Assembly (NCBI RefSeq): GCF_001072375.1 | Contig: NZ_JVKV01000093.1 | Coordinates: 1 to 34,494, forward strand | Source of the DNA: Streptococcus pseudopneumoniae | Lineage (GTDB): Bacteria > Bacillota > Bacilli > Lactobacillales > Streptococcaceae | DNA: 34,494 bases | Reading direction: 5' to 3' | Shown here: in pieces, positions 1-10,266 of the stretch | Layout of the letters: every line of letters starts with the position of its first letter | Position numbering within the stretch: the stretch's first letter is position 1 | Translations under genes and position numbers: made by a program | The notes under the pieces: model-generated | What the model was told of the DNA's origin: nothing | The model's database searches: none | Seen by the model: only the letters and a program-made list of their open reading frames with translations

Positions 1-84
1 CGTCAGTTCTATCCACAACCTCAAAACGGTGTTTTGAGCAACCTTCGGCTAGTTTCCTAGTTTGCTCTTTGATTTTCATTGAGT
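1..84 (+). repeat. Partial BOX element (end of boxB plus boxC)
   Basis: Bases 1-39 match the boxB module, including the hairpin CTCAAAAC/GTTTTGAG (20-27 with 31-38). Bases 40-84 match boxC and end in GATTTTCATTGAGT, the usual right terminus. The boxA part is cut off by the window edge. BOX elements are non-coding repeats dispersed through S. pneumoniae and close relatives. The assignment is from memory of the BOX consensus. Confidence 0.85.
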
Positions 85-107
85 CTTACTTTCTCTCATT
101 ATAAAGA

Positions 108-148
108 AAAAACAAGGCAAAAACTAGTTACATTTTTGTCTTGTTTTT
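108..148 (-). terminator. Terminator of proS (bidirectional hairpin)
   Basis: Bases 108-123 pair with 133-148 in a 16-bp stem with one G-U pair and a 9-nt loop. The stem ends are A/T runs, so it can act on either strand. It lies just past the proS stop codon at 165. Confidence 0.8.
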
Positions 149-164
149 CTTCTGATTATAGATT

Positions 165-3292
<3,128 letters not shown>

Positions 3293-3313
3293 TTAATTTC
3301 TATTTACCTTTCC

Positions 3314-4117
3314 TTAAAATAAGCCAAAGAGATGCATAATAGGGAAAACGACTAGCATACAGTCAAAACGATCCAGTACCCCACCATGACCAGGGATAAA
3401 CTTGCCTGAATCTTTGACACCAAAGTGGCGTTTCATGGCACTTTCGATCAAATCCCCCAACTGACCAGCTAGACTAAAGAAAATAGCAAAGACCATCATT
3501 TTGTAAATCCCATAAGGTAAAGCGACAGTACTATCAACTAGCATAAAGATCAAAGTCACTAGCATAGCAGCCAAGATACCTCCTATAGCACCCTCTATAG
3601 TCTTGTTAGGGGAAACTCTCGGAGCTAGCTTTCTCTTACCAAACTTCATCCCTACTAGATAGGCGCCACTATCGGTTGCCCAGACCATACAAAGTCCCAA
3701 AAGCGCCTTATCCAAACCTGCAATACGAGCATCGACCAAAGCATTAAAGCCAAAGCCAACATAAAAACTCATGGCAATCGGAAAAACAGCATCCTCAATA
3801 GTATAATTCTTGCTAAAAACTGTTGCTCCTAGCAAAATGAGAATCACAACACTATAAGCAACAACGTTTCCATCCACGGGCAAAAACTTCAGGTAGTTTT
3901 CTAAAGGAATAGTCAGAAAAAAGGTTGCTAGTAAAGTCAAGAGTCCTTCAGGCGTCATGGTATTTAACCCCTTCATGCGAAGCAACTCATGTACTCCCAA
4001 CATAGCCACAATGCCCATGGCAATCTGGAGCCATAAGCCACCAATCGCCAAGATTGGGATAAAGATAGCCAAGGCCAAGATAGCAAAAAGGGTTCTCTTT
4101 TGTAAATCCTGTATCAT
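3314..4117 (-). CDS. cdsA: Phosphatidate cytidylyltransferase
   Basis: Integral membrane enzyme making CDP-diacylglycerol from phosphatidic acid and CTP, the branch point for phosphatidylglycerol and cardiolipin. The family signature is complete at residues 226-252: SAMKR, then KDSG, then PGHGGVLDRFD. Several hydrophobic helices precede it. The length is 267 aa, typical for the family. The start at 4117 has AGGAG upstream. The uppS stop is only 8 nt before it, so the two are cotranscribed. Pairing with UppS joins two lipid-precursor steps needed for membrane and wall growth. Confidence 0.96.
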   Translation of the reverse strand: MIQDLQKRTLFAILALAIFIPILAIGGLWLQIAMGIVAMLGVHELLRMKGLNTMTPEGLLTLLATFFLTIPLENYLKFLPVDGNVVAYSVVILILLGATVFSKNYTIEDAVFPIAMSFYVGFGFNALVDARIAGLDKALLGLCMVWATDSGAYLVGMKFGKRKLAPRVSPNKTIEGAIGGILAAMLVTLIFMLVDSTVALPYGIYKMMVFAIFFSLAGQLGDLIESAMKRHFGVKDSGKFIPGHGGVLDRFDCMLVVFPIMHLFGLF

Positions 4118-4125
4118 AATATCTC

Positions 4126-4878
4126 CTAAACTCCTCCAAAACGACGGTTGCGACGATTGTACTCGATGATAGCTTCTTTCAAGGCTTCCTCATCAAAGTC
4201 AGGCCACAAGACATCCGTGAAATAGAGCTCGCTATAAGCAGCCTGCCAAGGCAAGAAATTACTCAAACGAAGTTCACCGCTGGTCCGAATAATTAAGTCA
4301 GGATCCCGCAATACTTTTGGCAAATGACCCGTAAAAAGGTATTCCCCAATCAATTCCTCGGTAATATCACCAGGATTGATCTTAGCATCTAAAACATCCT
4401 GTGCAATCAGCTTAACAGCTTGTGTAATCTCAGCTCGTCCACCATAATTAAGGGCAAAATTGAGAATCAAGCCTGTATTTAACTTAGTCAGCTCTTCTGC
4501 CTTTTTCAAGGCATCAAAAGTCTGCTTCGGCAAGCGATCAGTCTCCCCAATCATTTGAATCTTCATGTTCTTCTGATGCAATTCAGGAACAAACTTATCA
4601 TAGAATTCAACTGGCAGGTTCATGATAAATTTGACTTCCTGATCTGGACGGGTCCAGTTTTCAGTTGAAAAGGCATAGACTGTCAAGGCTTTGACGCCCA
4701 TATCACTAGCAGCAATAGCTACCTTTCTCAAAGCATCCATCCCAGCCTTATGGCCAAAGACTCGTGGCTGCATCCGTTTTTTAGCCCAACGGCCATTCCC
4801 ATCCATGATCACACCGATGTGGTCTGGCACCATTGTGGGAGCTTCTGTTGCTTTATCTTTTTTTAAAAATCCAAACAT
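4126..4878 (-). CDS. uppS: Undecaprenyl diphosphate synthase
   Basis: Cis-prenyltransferase that elongates farnesyl diphosphate to C55 undecaprenyl diphosphate, the lipid carrier for peptidoglycan and wall polymers. The start MFGFLKKDK at 4878 has AGGAA upstream and gives 250 aa; a start 18 nt further upstream is possible but lacks a good ribosome site. The catalytic DGNGR is at residues 26-30 (Asp26), followed by RWAKKR. The C-terminal RTSGE and the ELYF-containing segment also match the family. It is the first gene of the four-gene minus-strand operon, with its own extended -10 promoter. Confidence 0.96.
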   Translation of the reverse strand: MFGFLKKDKATEAPTMVPDHIGVIMDGNGRWAKKRMQPRVFGHKAGMDALRKVAIAASDMGVKALTVYAFSTENWTRPDQEVKFIMNLPVEFYDKFVPELHQKNMKIQMIGETDRLPKQTFDALKKAEELTKLNTGLILNFALNYGGRAEITQAVKLIAQDVLDAKINPGDITEELIGEYLFTGHLPKVLRDPDLIIRTSGELRLSNFLPWQAAYSELYFTDVLWPDFDEEALKEAIIEYNRRNRRFGGV

Positions 4879-4910
4879 GATTGTATTCCTATTCAAAAAT
4901 CTATCGTTTC

Positions 4911-4919
4911 ATTATACCA
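4911..4919 (-). promoter_or_regulatory. Extended -10 promoter of the uppS operon
   Basis: On the minus strand the sequence is TGGTATAAT (TATAAT at 4911-4916). No good -35 is seen at the expected distance, which is normal for a TGn-extended -10. The predicted start near 4904 gives a leader of about 26 nt. Confidence 0.7.
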
Positions 4920-5003
4920 TATTTTTCACTTTTCTTCTATTATTGCCTATCATTCTACGGCGAAATTTCCCATATATCTCCTATATTTCCAGTATATCAA
5001 GCC

Positions 5004-5032
5004 TTGCAATTCCTAAAGAAAGTTGATACAAT
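5004..5032 (+). promoter_or_regulatory. Promoter of the HhH-protein gene
   Basis: TTGCAA (5004-5009), 17 nt, TGA-TACAAT (5027-5032). The predicted transcription start is near 5039, about 55 nt before the ATG at 5094. Confidence 0.75.
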
Positions 5033-5049
5033 AAAACCATAGAGATTCG

Positions 5050-5076
5050 ATCCTTGTTCAGCCACAGGGATTTTTT
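5050..5076 (+). terminator. Terminator-like hairpin in the 5' leader of the HhH gene
   Basis: ATCCTTG (5050-5056) pairs with CAGGGAT (5065-5071) around an 8-nt loop, followed directly by a T-run. It lies between the predicted transcription start and the ribosome site AAAGGA (about 5081-5085). It could attenuate transcription or only protect the 5' end. No U-run occurs on the other strand, so it does not serve a minus-strand gene. Confidence 0.5.
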
Positions 5077-5093
5077 ATTGAAAGGATTTTATC

Positions 5094-5489
5094 ATGTCAA
5101 AGACACTCCAACGTAAAAAACAATTGAGAAACAGCCTACGTCGCTCAGGTGCATTTTCAAACACTGTAAACAAGGTTGTCGAAGAAACAAAAAAAGTTGT
5201 AAAACATGCTGAAAAAGCGGCAAGCGATGCAGGTAAAGCTGTCTCTAAGAAGGTTGAAAAAACTGTAGAAGCAACTAAAGAACAAGCACAAAAAGTTGCT
5301 ACTTCTGTAGAAGATTTCGCAGCAAACCTAGGTGGACTTTCAGTTGACCGCGCTAAGACTTTCTACGATGAAGGTATCAAGTCTGCTGCTGACTTCAAAA
5401 ACTGGACAGAAAAAGAACTCCTTGCTTTGAAAGGAATCGGTCCAGCAACAATCAAGAAATTAAAAGAAAACGGCATTAAGTTCAAGTAA
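5094..5489 (+). CDS. Lys/Ala-rich helix-hairpin-helix protein
   Basis: Basic protein of 131 aa in two parts. Residues about 20-75 are a lysine-, alanine-, valine- and glutamate-rich helix (KKVVKHAEKAASDAG and similar), resembling LEA-like or histone-H1-tail sequences. Residues about 75-131 resemble a helix-hairpin-helix unit: LKGIGPATIKKLKENGIKF is a clear HhH hairpin of the kind that binds the DNA backbone in RuvA or polymerase beta. The family suggests DNA binding, perhaps nucleoid-associated, but the substrate is unknown. It has its own promoter and a ribosome site AAAGGA. It is divergent from uppS and not part of the T-box operon, which has its own promoter starting just after this stop codon. 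No signal peptide or membrane segment is seen. Confidence 0.85.
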   Translation: MSKTLQRKKQLRNSLRRSGAFSNTVNKVVEETKKVVKHAEKAASDAGKAVSKKVEKTVEATKEQAQKVATSVEDFAANLGGLSVDRAKTFYDEGIKSAADFKNWTEKELLALKGIGPATIKKLKENGIKFK

Positions 5490-5502
5490 TCTTTCTTGTT
5501 CC

Positions 5503-5531
5503 TTGCTTTTCCGTCAAAAACTTGTTAAAAT
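5503..5531 (+). promoter_or_regulatory. Promoter of the T-box/valS operon
   Basis: TTGCTT (5503-5508), 17 nt, then the extended -10 TGT-TAAAAT (5526-5531). The start would fall near 5537, at the base of the T-box Stem I. Confidence 0.7.
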
Positions 5532-5535
5532 ATAG

Positions 5536-5830
5536 CCATTAGAGGTGTTTTGAGTCCCACATTTTACAGAAAGTGGCGGTGCTGAGAAGTCCACAAATGT
5601 GTCAAAACTGGTTGCTAATGGATGAAATTAAAAAATGAAATATAAATCTTTTTGTTTCCTTTTAGGACTAGACAGCGAGTTGCAGGCTGTACTCAAGTAC
5701 GGCAAGACGAACTAACGACGTCATAAAAGAGAAACAAGAAGATTAAAGTTGCGGGCAGCTGCCCGAAATTGGGTGGTACCGCGGATAAACACATTCGTCC
5801 CTGTCAGATTGATGGCAGGGACGATTTTTC
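5536..5830 (+). promoter_or_regulatory. T-box riboswitch leader, probably valine tRNA-responsive
   Basis: The diagnostic T-box GGGTGGTACCGCGG is at 5771-5784, followed by an intrinsic terminator. Stem I is closed by CCATTAG (5536-5542) with CTAATGG (5615-5621), then TTTTG with CAAAA. The 3' side of the internal loop reads CTGGTTG. GTT at 5611-5613 followed by a purine fits a valine specifier codon and agrees with valS in the operon. A perfect palindrome CGGGCAGCTGCCCG (5752-5765) forms the hairpin before the T-box. Known mechanism: uncharged tRNA stabilises the antiterminator. The specifier assignment is inferred by eye. Confidence 0.9.
5796..5830 (+). terminator. Regulated terminator of the T-box
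   Basis: CGTCCCTG (5796-5803) pairs with CAGGGACG (5816-5823); three more pairs extend the stem inward to a 6-nt loop. A T-run follows. This is the terminator arm that competes with the T-box antiterminator. Confidence 0.9.
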
Positions 5831-5859
5831 TTTTACACCCCTAGCCAAAGGAGGTTGTC

Positions 5860-6438
5860 ATGAAACAATCTTTTAATACCAGTAAACTCTACTATGGTTT
5901 TCCAATCTTCATCTTGGGATATCAGGACCAGAACTTTGAGCACAATATCACGACCTGTAGCTCCTCTTATAGTCTGGGAGATTGGCTGGTCATCGGTGTT
6001 GGTGCTGAGGAAAATGCAGCTGACCAGATTAAGCATTACCAACAGTTCACTGTCAACATCCCTGACGAAAACCTCATGCTTGAGATGGAACAGGCTGGCT
6101 TTATCAGCCATCGGGAAAAGTTGAAACACCTGGGGCTTGACTACGAGATTTCTGAGCGGACTCAGGCTCCTATTTTGGAGGCTTGTCCAGTCGTTTTGGA
6201 TTGCCAGGTTGATCGAATTATCGAGGAAGATGGCATCTGCCATATCTTTGCCAAGATTCTCGAGCGACTGGCTGATCCAGAGCTCTTAGATGACAAGGGG
6301 CATTTTAAAAATGACCGTTTTGCGCCGACTTACTTTATGGGGGACGGCCATCAGCGCGTTTACCGTTATCTAGATGACCGAGTCGATCCCATGGGAAGCT
6401 TCATCAAGAAAGCGAGGAAGAAGAATGACAAGAACTGA
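5860..6438 (+). CDS. Flavin-reductase-like split-barrel protein
   Basis: Protein of 192 aa resembling the flavin reductase/flavoredoxin family, which binds FMN in a split barrel. The N-terminal GFPIFILGY and NITTCSSSYSLGDWLVIGVG segments fit the family start, where the FMN phosphate and ring are held. No membrane segment or signal peptide is seen. The ribosome site AAAGGAGG (5847-5854) is near-perfect. The gene is the first after the T-box and overlaps the next gene by 14 nt. A role in valine metabolism is not evident; it may be there only for coordinated expression. The substrate cannot be told from sequence. Confidence 0.8.
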   Translation: MKQSFNTSKLYYGFPIFILGYQDQNFEHNITTCSSSYSLGDWLVIGVGAEENAADQIKHYQQFTVNIPDENLMLEMEQAGFISHREKLKHLGLDYEISERTQAPILEACPVVLDCQVDRIIEEDGICHIFAKILERLADPELLDDKGHFKNDRFAPTYFMGDGHQRVYRYLDDRVDPMGSFIKKARKKNDKN

Positions 6439-6985
6439 ACTGCCAGAACAAATCGAAACGGAGCGACTGGTCTTGCGAGTCCGTACAGTGGCGGATGCTG
6501 AGGATATCTTTGGCTATGCCAGTCGTCCAGAAGTCTCTTACCCAGCAGGGTTTCCACCTGTCAAAACCTTGGAAGATGAGATTTATTACCTAGAACATAT
6601 CCTTCCCGAGCGTAATCAAAAGGACAATCTCCCAGCAGGCTATGGAATTGTGATTAAAGGGACCGATACAATCATTGGTTCTGTCGATTTCCCCCGTCGC
6701 TACGAAGACGATGTGTTAGAACTTGGCTATACCTTGCACCCAGACTATTGGGGCCGAGGTTATGTTCCTGAAGCGGCGCGTGCCTTGATTGATTTAGCTT
6801 TTAAAGAATTGAACCTACACAAGATTGAGCTGACTTGTTTTGGTTACAATGCCCAAAGTCAACGTGTTACTGAGAAGCTTGGTTTTACCCTTGAAGCTCG
6901 TATCCGAGACCGCAAAGATGCCCAAGGCAATCGCTGTGACAGTCTGATATATGGCTTGCTGAGGAGTGAGTGGGAGGCGGATTGA
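6425..6985 (+). CDS. GNAT N-acetyltransferase, RimL/RimJ-like
   Basis: Protein of 186 aa with the layout of the Acetyltransf_3 branch: ETERLVLRVRTVADAEDIF at the N terminus, GYTLHPDYWGRGYVPEA as the acetyl-CoA-binding motif A, and YNAQSQRVTEKLGF as motif B. Known members acetylate N termini of ribosomal proteins or small substrates; the target here is unknown. The start at 6425 (MTRTELPEQIETERL) has GAGG upstream and overlaps the preceding stop by 14 nt. An in-frame ATG 51 nt upstream lies deeper in the previous gene and adds residues unlike the family. The stop shares one base with the next start (TGATG). Confidence 0.88.
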   Translation: MTRTELPEQIETERLVLRVRTVADAEDIFGYASRPEVSYPAGFPPVKTLEDEIYYLEHILPERNQKDNLPAGYGIVIKGTDTIIGSVDFPRRYEDDVLELGYTLHPDYWGRGYVPEAARALIDLAFKELNLHKIELTCFGYNAQSQRVTEKLGFTLEARIRDRKDAQGNRCDSLIYGLLRSEWEAD

Positions 6986-7563
6986 TGCATGTTTTCATCA
7001 TTGGAGCTCCAGCCTCAGGGAAAATGACCATTGGTCAGGAACTTTCAAAACTCACCGGTGCGACTCTCTTTTTCAACCATCAAACAATTGATTTCGCACT
7101 CGAAATCTATCAGGATTTTACGGAAGAAATGTGGGAATTTGTTCGTGGAATCACCTTTTCTTTCCTTGGAGCAAGTGCAAGAAATCAGCGATCAGTAATT
7201 TTAACTGACGTAATTGATTTTTCAAATCAGTACCAGCTGATGTATTTAAAGCAAATTCAGGATTTATTGGATAACTTTCATCAAGAGATTCTGTTTGTTG
7301 AATTGGAAACAAGTCTTGAAGAGCGTTTACGTCGAAATCGAACGGAGAACCGGTTGAAGCACAAGCCCTTGAAACGGCATATTGAGATATCTGAAAGAGA
7401 AATTTTAGAGACCGCTGAAACACTTCAATTAAATTCCCAACATCAACCGAATGAGTTGCACCACTACCTTAAAATAAATAATACGAATCTGTCTGCAGAA
7501 GAAGCTGCTAAGCAGATTCAAGATAAAATGAATACAATAGAGAAAGGACAAACACATGTCTAA
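6985..7563 (+). CDS. AAA_33/shikimate-kinase-like P-loop kinase
   Basis: Small nucleotide kinase-like protein of 192 aa. The P-loop [11 protein letters not shown] near the N terminus carries Met at the first of the two usual Ser/Thr positions and keeps the following Thr; this form recurs in this family. [10 protein letters not shown] around residues 108-117 looks like a LID-type arginine-rich segment. The start [13 protein letters not shown] at 6985 has GGGAGG upstream and overlaps the GNAT stop by one base. Its 3' end overlaps valS by 8 nt. The substrate is unknown. The tight coupling suggests expression linked to ValS output. Confidence 0.82.
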   Translation: MHVFIIGAPASGKMTIGQELSKLTGATLFFNHQTIDFALEIYQDFTEEMWEFVRGITFSFLGASARNQRSVILTDVIDFSNQYQLMYLKQIQDLLDNFHQEILFVELETSLEERLRRNRTENRLKHKPLKRHIEISEREILETAETLQLNSQHQPNELHHYLKINNTNLSAEEAAKQIQDKMNTIEKGQTHV

Positions 7564-10207
7564 AGAACTTTCACCTAAATACAATCCAGCCGAGGTTGAG
7601 GCTGGTCGTTACCAAAAATGGCTGGACGAAGATGTTTTTAAGCCTTCAGGCGATCAAAAAGCTAAGCCTTATTCAATCGTCATTCCACCACCAAACGTAA
7701 CTGGGAAACTCCACCTCGGTCACGCTTGGGATACAACTTTGCAAGATATCATCATCCGTCAAAAACGCATGCAAGGCTTTGATACGCTTTGGCTTCCAGG
7801 GATGGACCACGCTGGGATTGCTACTCAGGCTAAGGTTGAGGAGCGCTTGCGCGGCGAAGGCATCAGCCGTTACGACCTTGGTCGTGAGAAATTCCTTGAG
7901 AAAGTCTGGGAATGGAAAGACGAATATGCCACTACTATCAAGGAACAATGGGGCAAGATGGGGCTCTCTGTAGACTACTCTCGTGAGCGTTTCACTCTTG
8001 ACGAAGGTTTGTCAAAAGCGGTTCGCAAGGTCTTTGTGGACCTTTACAAGAAAGGCTGGATTTACCGTGGTGAATTTATCATCAACTGGGACCCAGCAGC
8101 TCGCACAGCCCTTTCCGATATCGAGGTTATCCACAAGGACGTCGAAGGTGCCTTCTACCACATGAACTACATGTTAGAAGACGGTTCGCGTGCCCTTGAA
8201 GTTGCGACAACTCGTCCAGAGACCATGTTTGGGGACGTTGCGGTTGCGGTCAATCCAGAGGACCCACGCTACAAGGACTTGATTGGTAAAAACGTCATCC
8301 TTCCAATCGCTAATAAATTGATTCCAATCGTTGGGGACGAACACGCAGATCCTGAGTTTGGTACAGGTGTCGTAAAAATTACTCCTGCTCACGATCCAAA
8401 CGACTTCTTGGTTGGTCAACGTCACAACTTGCCACAAATCAATGTTATGAACGATGACGGAACCATGAATGACTTGGCCTTTGAATTTGCAGGCATGGAT
8501 CGTTTTGAAGCTCGTAAGGCAGTCGTTGCTAAGTTGGAAGAAATCGGTGCCCTCGTCAAAATCGAAAAACGTATCCACAGTGTTGGTCACTCAGAGCGTA
8601 CAGGTGTTGTGGTTGAGCCACGCTTGTCTACTCAATGGTTCGTCAAGATGGACCAATTGGCTAAGAACGCTATCGCCAACCAAGACACAGAGGACAAGGT
8701 AGAATTCTACCCACCTCGTTTCAACGATACCTTCCTCCAATGGATGGAAAATGTCCACGACTGGGTTATCTCTCGTCAGCTCTGGTGGGGTCACCAAATC
8801 CCTGCTTGGTATAATGCTGAGGGTGAAATGTACGTCGGTGAAGAAGCCCCAGAAGGTGACGGATGGACTCAGGACGAAGACGTCTTAGATACGTGGTTCA
8901 GTTCTGCCCTTTGGCCATTCTCAACTATGGGCTGGCCTGATGTCGACTCAGAAGACTTCAAACGTTACTTCCCAACTTCAACCTTGGTTACTGGTTACGA
9001 CATCATCTTCTTCTGGGTGTCTCGTATGATCTTCCAATCCTTGGAATTCACGGGCCGTCAGCCATTCCAAAACGTGCTTATCCACGGTCTCATTCGTGAC
9101 GAGCAAGGACGCAAGATGTCTAAATCCCTCGGTAACGGGATTGACCCGATGGACGTCATCGAGAAATACGGTGCCGATGCCCTTCGTTGGTTCCTTTCAA
9201 ACGGTTCTGCACCAGGGCAAGACGTGCGCTTCTCTTACGAGAAAATGGATGCTTCATGGAACTTCATTAACAAGATCTGGAACATCTCTCGCTACATCCT
9301 CATGAACAATGAAGGTTTAACCCTTGAGCAAGCAACTGCCAATGTCGAAAAAGTGGTCAACAAGGAAGCTGGGAATGTCACAGACCGCTGGATTCTCCAC
9401 AACCTCAATGAAACCATCGGAAAAGTCACTGAAAACTTTGACAAGTTTGAGTTTGGTGTTGCTGGACACATCCTCTACAACTTCATCTGGGATGAGTTTG
9501 CGGACTGGTACGTTGAATTGACCAAGGAAGTCCTTTATAGCGATAACGAAGAAGAGAAAGTCATCACACGTTCTGTTCTCCTTTATACTTTGGACAAGAT
9601 CCTTCGTCTCCTTCACCCAATTATGCCATTCGTGACAGAGGAAATCTTTGGACAAATCTCAGAAGGCTCTATCGTTACAGCGGAATACCCAACTGTTAAC
9701 CCAGCCTTTGAAGACCTTGCTGCCCACACTGGTGTCGAAAGCCTCAAAGACTTGATCCGTGCTGTTCGTAATGCGCGTGCGGAAGTAAACGTTGCACCAA
9801 GCAAGCCAATCACCATCCTTGTGAAGACAAGCGATAGCGACTTAGAAGCTTTCTTTAACAGCAATGTCAACTACATCAAACGCTTCACAAATCCAGAACA
9901 CTTGGAAATCGCCTCAACCATCCCTGCACCTGAACTTGCAATGTCAAGCGTCATCACAGGAGCAGAAATCTACCTGCCACTGGCAGACCTCCTCAATGTC
10001 GAAGAAGAACTAGCTCGTCTCGACAAGGAACTGGCTAAATGGCAAAAAGAACTGGATATGGTTGGTAAGAAACTCTCTAACGAACGCTTCGTAGCCAATG
10101 CCAAACCAGAAGTTGTCCAAAAAGAACGCGACAAACAAGCCGACTACCAAGCTAAATACGACGCGACCGTAGCACGTATTGATGAGATGAAGAAGTTGGT
10201 GAAATAA
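7556..10207 (+). CDS. valS: Valyl-tRNA synthetase
   Basis: Class I synthetase of 883 aa, the streptococcal length. The HIGH-type motif is HLGH at residues 53-56 ([11 protein letters not shown]). The KMSKS loop is at about 520-524 ([14 protein letters not shown]). Between them lies the CP1 editing domain that removes threonine mischarged on tRNA-Val. A C-terminal coiled coil ([19 protein letters not shown]) matches the ValRS tRNA-binding arm. It is the last gene of the T-box operon, starting inside the upstream kinase gene. No convincing internal promoter was found, so ValS supply probably depends on the T-box transcript. A hairpin follows the stop codon. Confidence 0.98.
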   Translation: MSKELSPKYNPAEVEAGRYQKWLDEDVFKPSGDQKAKPYSIVIPPPNVTGKLHLGHAWDTTLQDIIIRQKRMQGFDTLWLPGMDHAGIATQAKVEERLRGEGISRYDLGREKFLEKVWEWKDEYATTIKEQWGKMGLSVDYSRERFTLDEGLSKAVRKVFVDLYKKGWIYRGEFIINWDPAARTALSDIEVIHKDVEGAFYHMNYMLEDGSRALEVATTRPETMFGDVAVAVNPEDPRYKDLIGKNVILPIANKLIPIVGDEHADPEFGTGVVKITPAHDPNDFLVGQRHNLPQINVMNDDGTMNDLAFEFAGMDRFEARKAVVAKLEEIGALVKIEKRIHSVGHSERTGVVVEPRLSTQWFVKMDQLAKNAIANQDTEDKVEFYPPRFNDTFLQWMENVHDWVISRQLWWGHQIPAWYNAEGEMYVGEEAPEGDGWTQDEDVLDTWFSSALWPFSTMGWPDVDSEDFKRYFPTSTLVTGYDIIFFWVSRMIFQSLEFTGRQPFQNVLIHGLIRDEQGRKMSKSLGNGIDPMDVIEKYGADALRWFLSNGSAPGQDVRFSYEKMDASWNFINKIWNISRYILMNNEGLTLEQATANVEKVVNKEAGNVTDRWILHNLNETIGKVTENFDKFEFGVAGHILYNFIWDEFADWYVELTKEVLYSDNEEEKVITRSVLLYTLDKILRLLHPIMPFVTEEIFGQISEGSIVTAEYPTVNPAFEDLAAHTGVESLKDLIRAVRNARAEVNVAPSKPITILVKTSDSDLEAFFNSNVNYIKRFTNPEHLEIASTIPAPELAMSSVITGAEIYLPLADLLNVEEELARLDKELAKWQKELDMVGKKLSNERFVANAKPEVVQKERDKQADYQAKYDATVARIDEMKKLVK

Positions 10208-10212
10208 ATAAA

Positions 10213-10237
10213 GAAACACGGTGACGAGCCGTGTTTC
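10213..10237 (+). terminator. Hairpin after valS
   Basis: GAAACACGG (10213-10221) pairs with CCGTGTTTC (10229-10237) in a 9-bp stem with a 7-nt loop. The T tract after it is poor (only CTACTACC follows), so read-through into the accessory island is possible. Confidence 0.65.
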
Positions 10238-10266
10238 CTACTACCTAAAATAGAAAGTATAGTTAT

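Noticed and set aside
5490..5859. Small protein gene in the gap before the flavin-reductase-like gene
   Set aside because: The whole gap is explained by a promoter and a T-box leader.
7673..10219. Many open frames on both strands inside valS
   Set aside because: Shadows of a long, well-conserved gene with strong codon bias; none has a family match by eye or a ribosome site.
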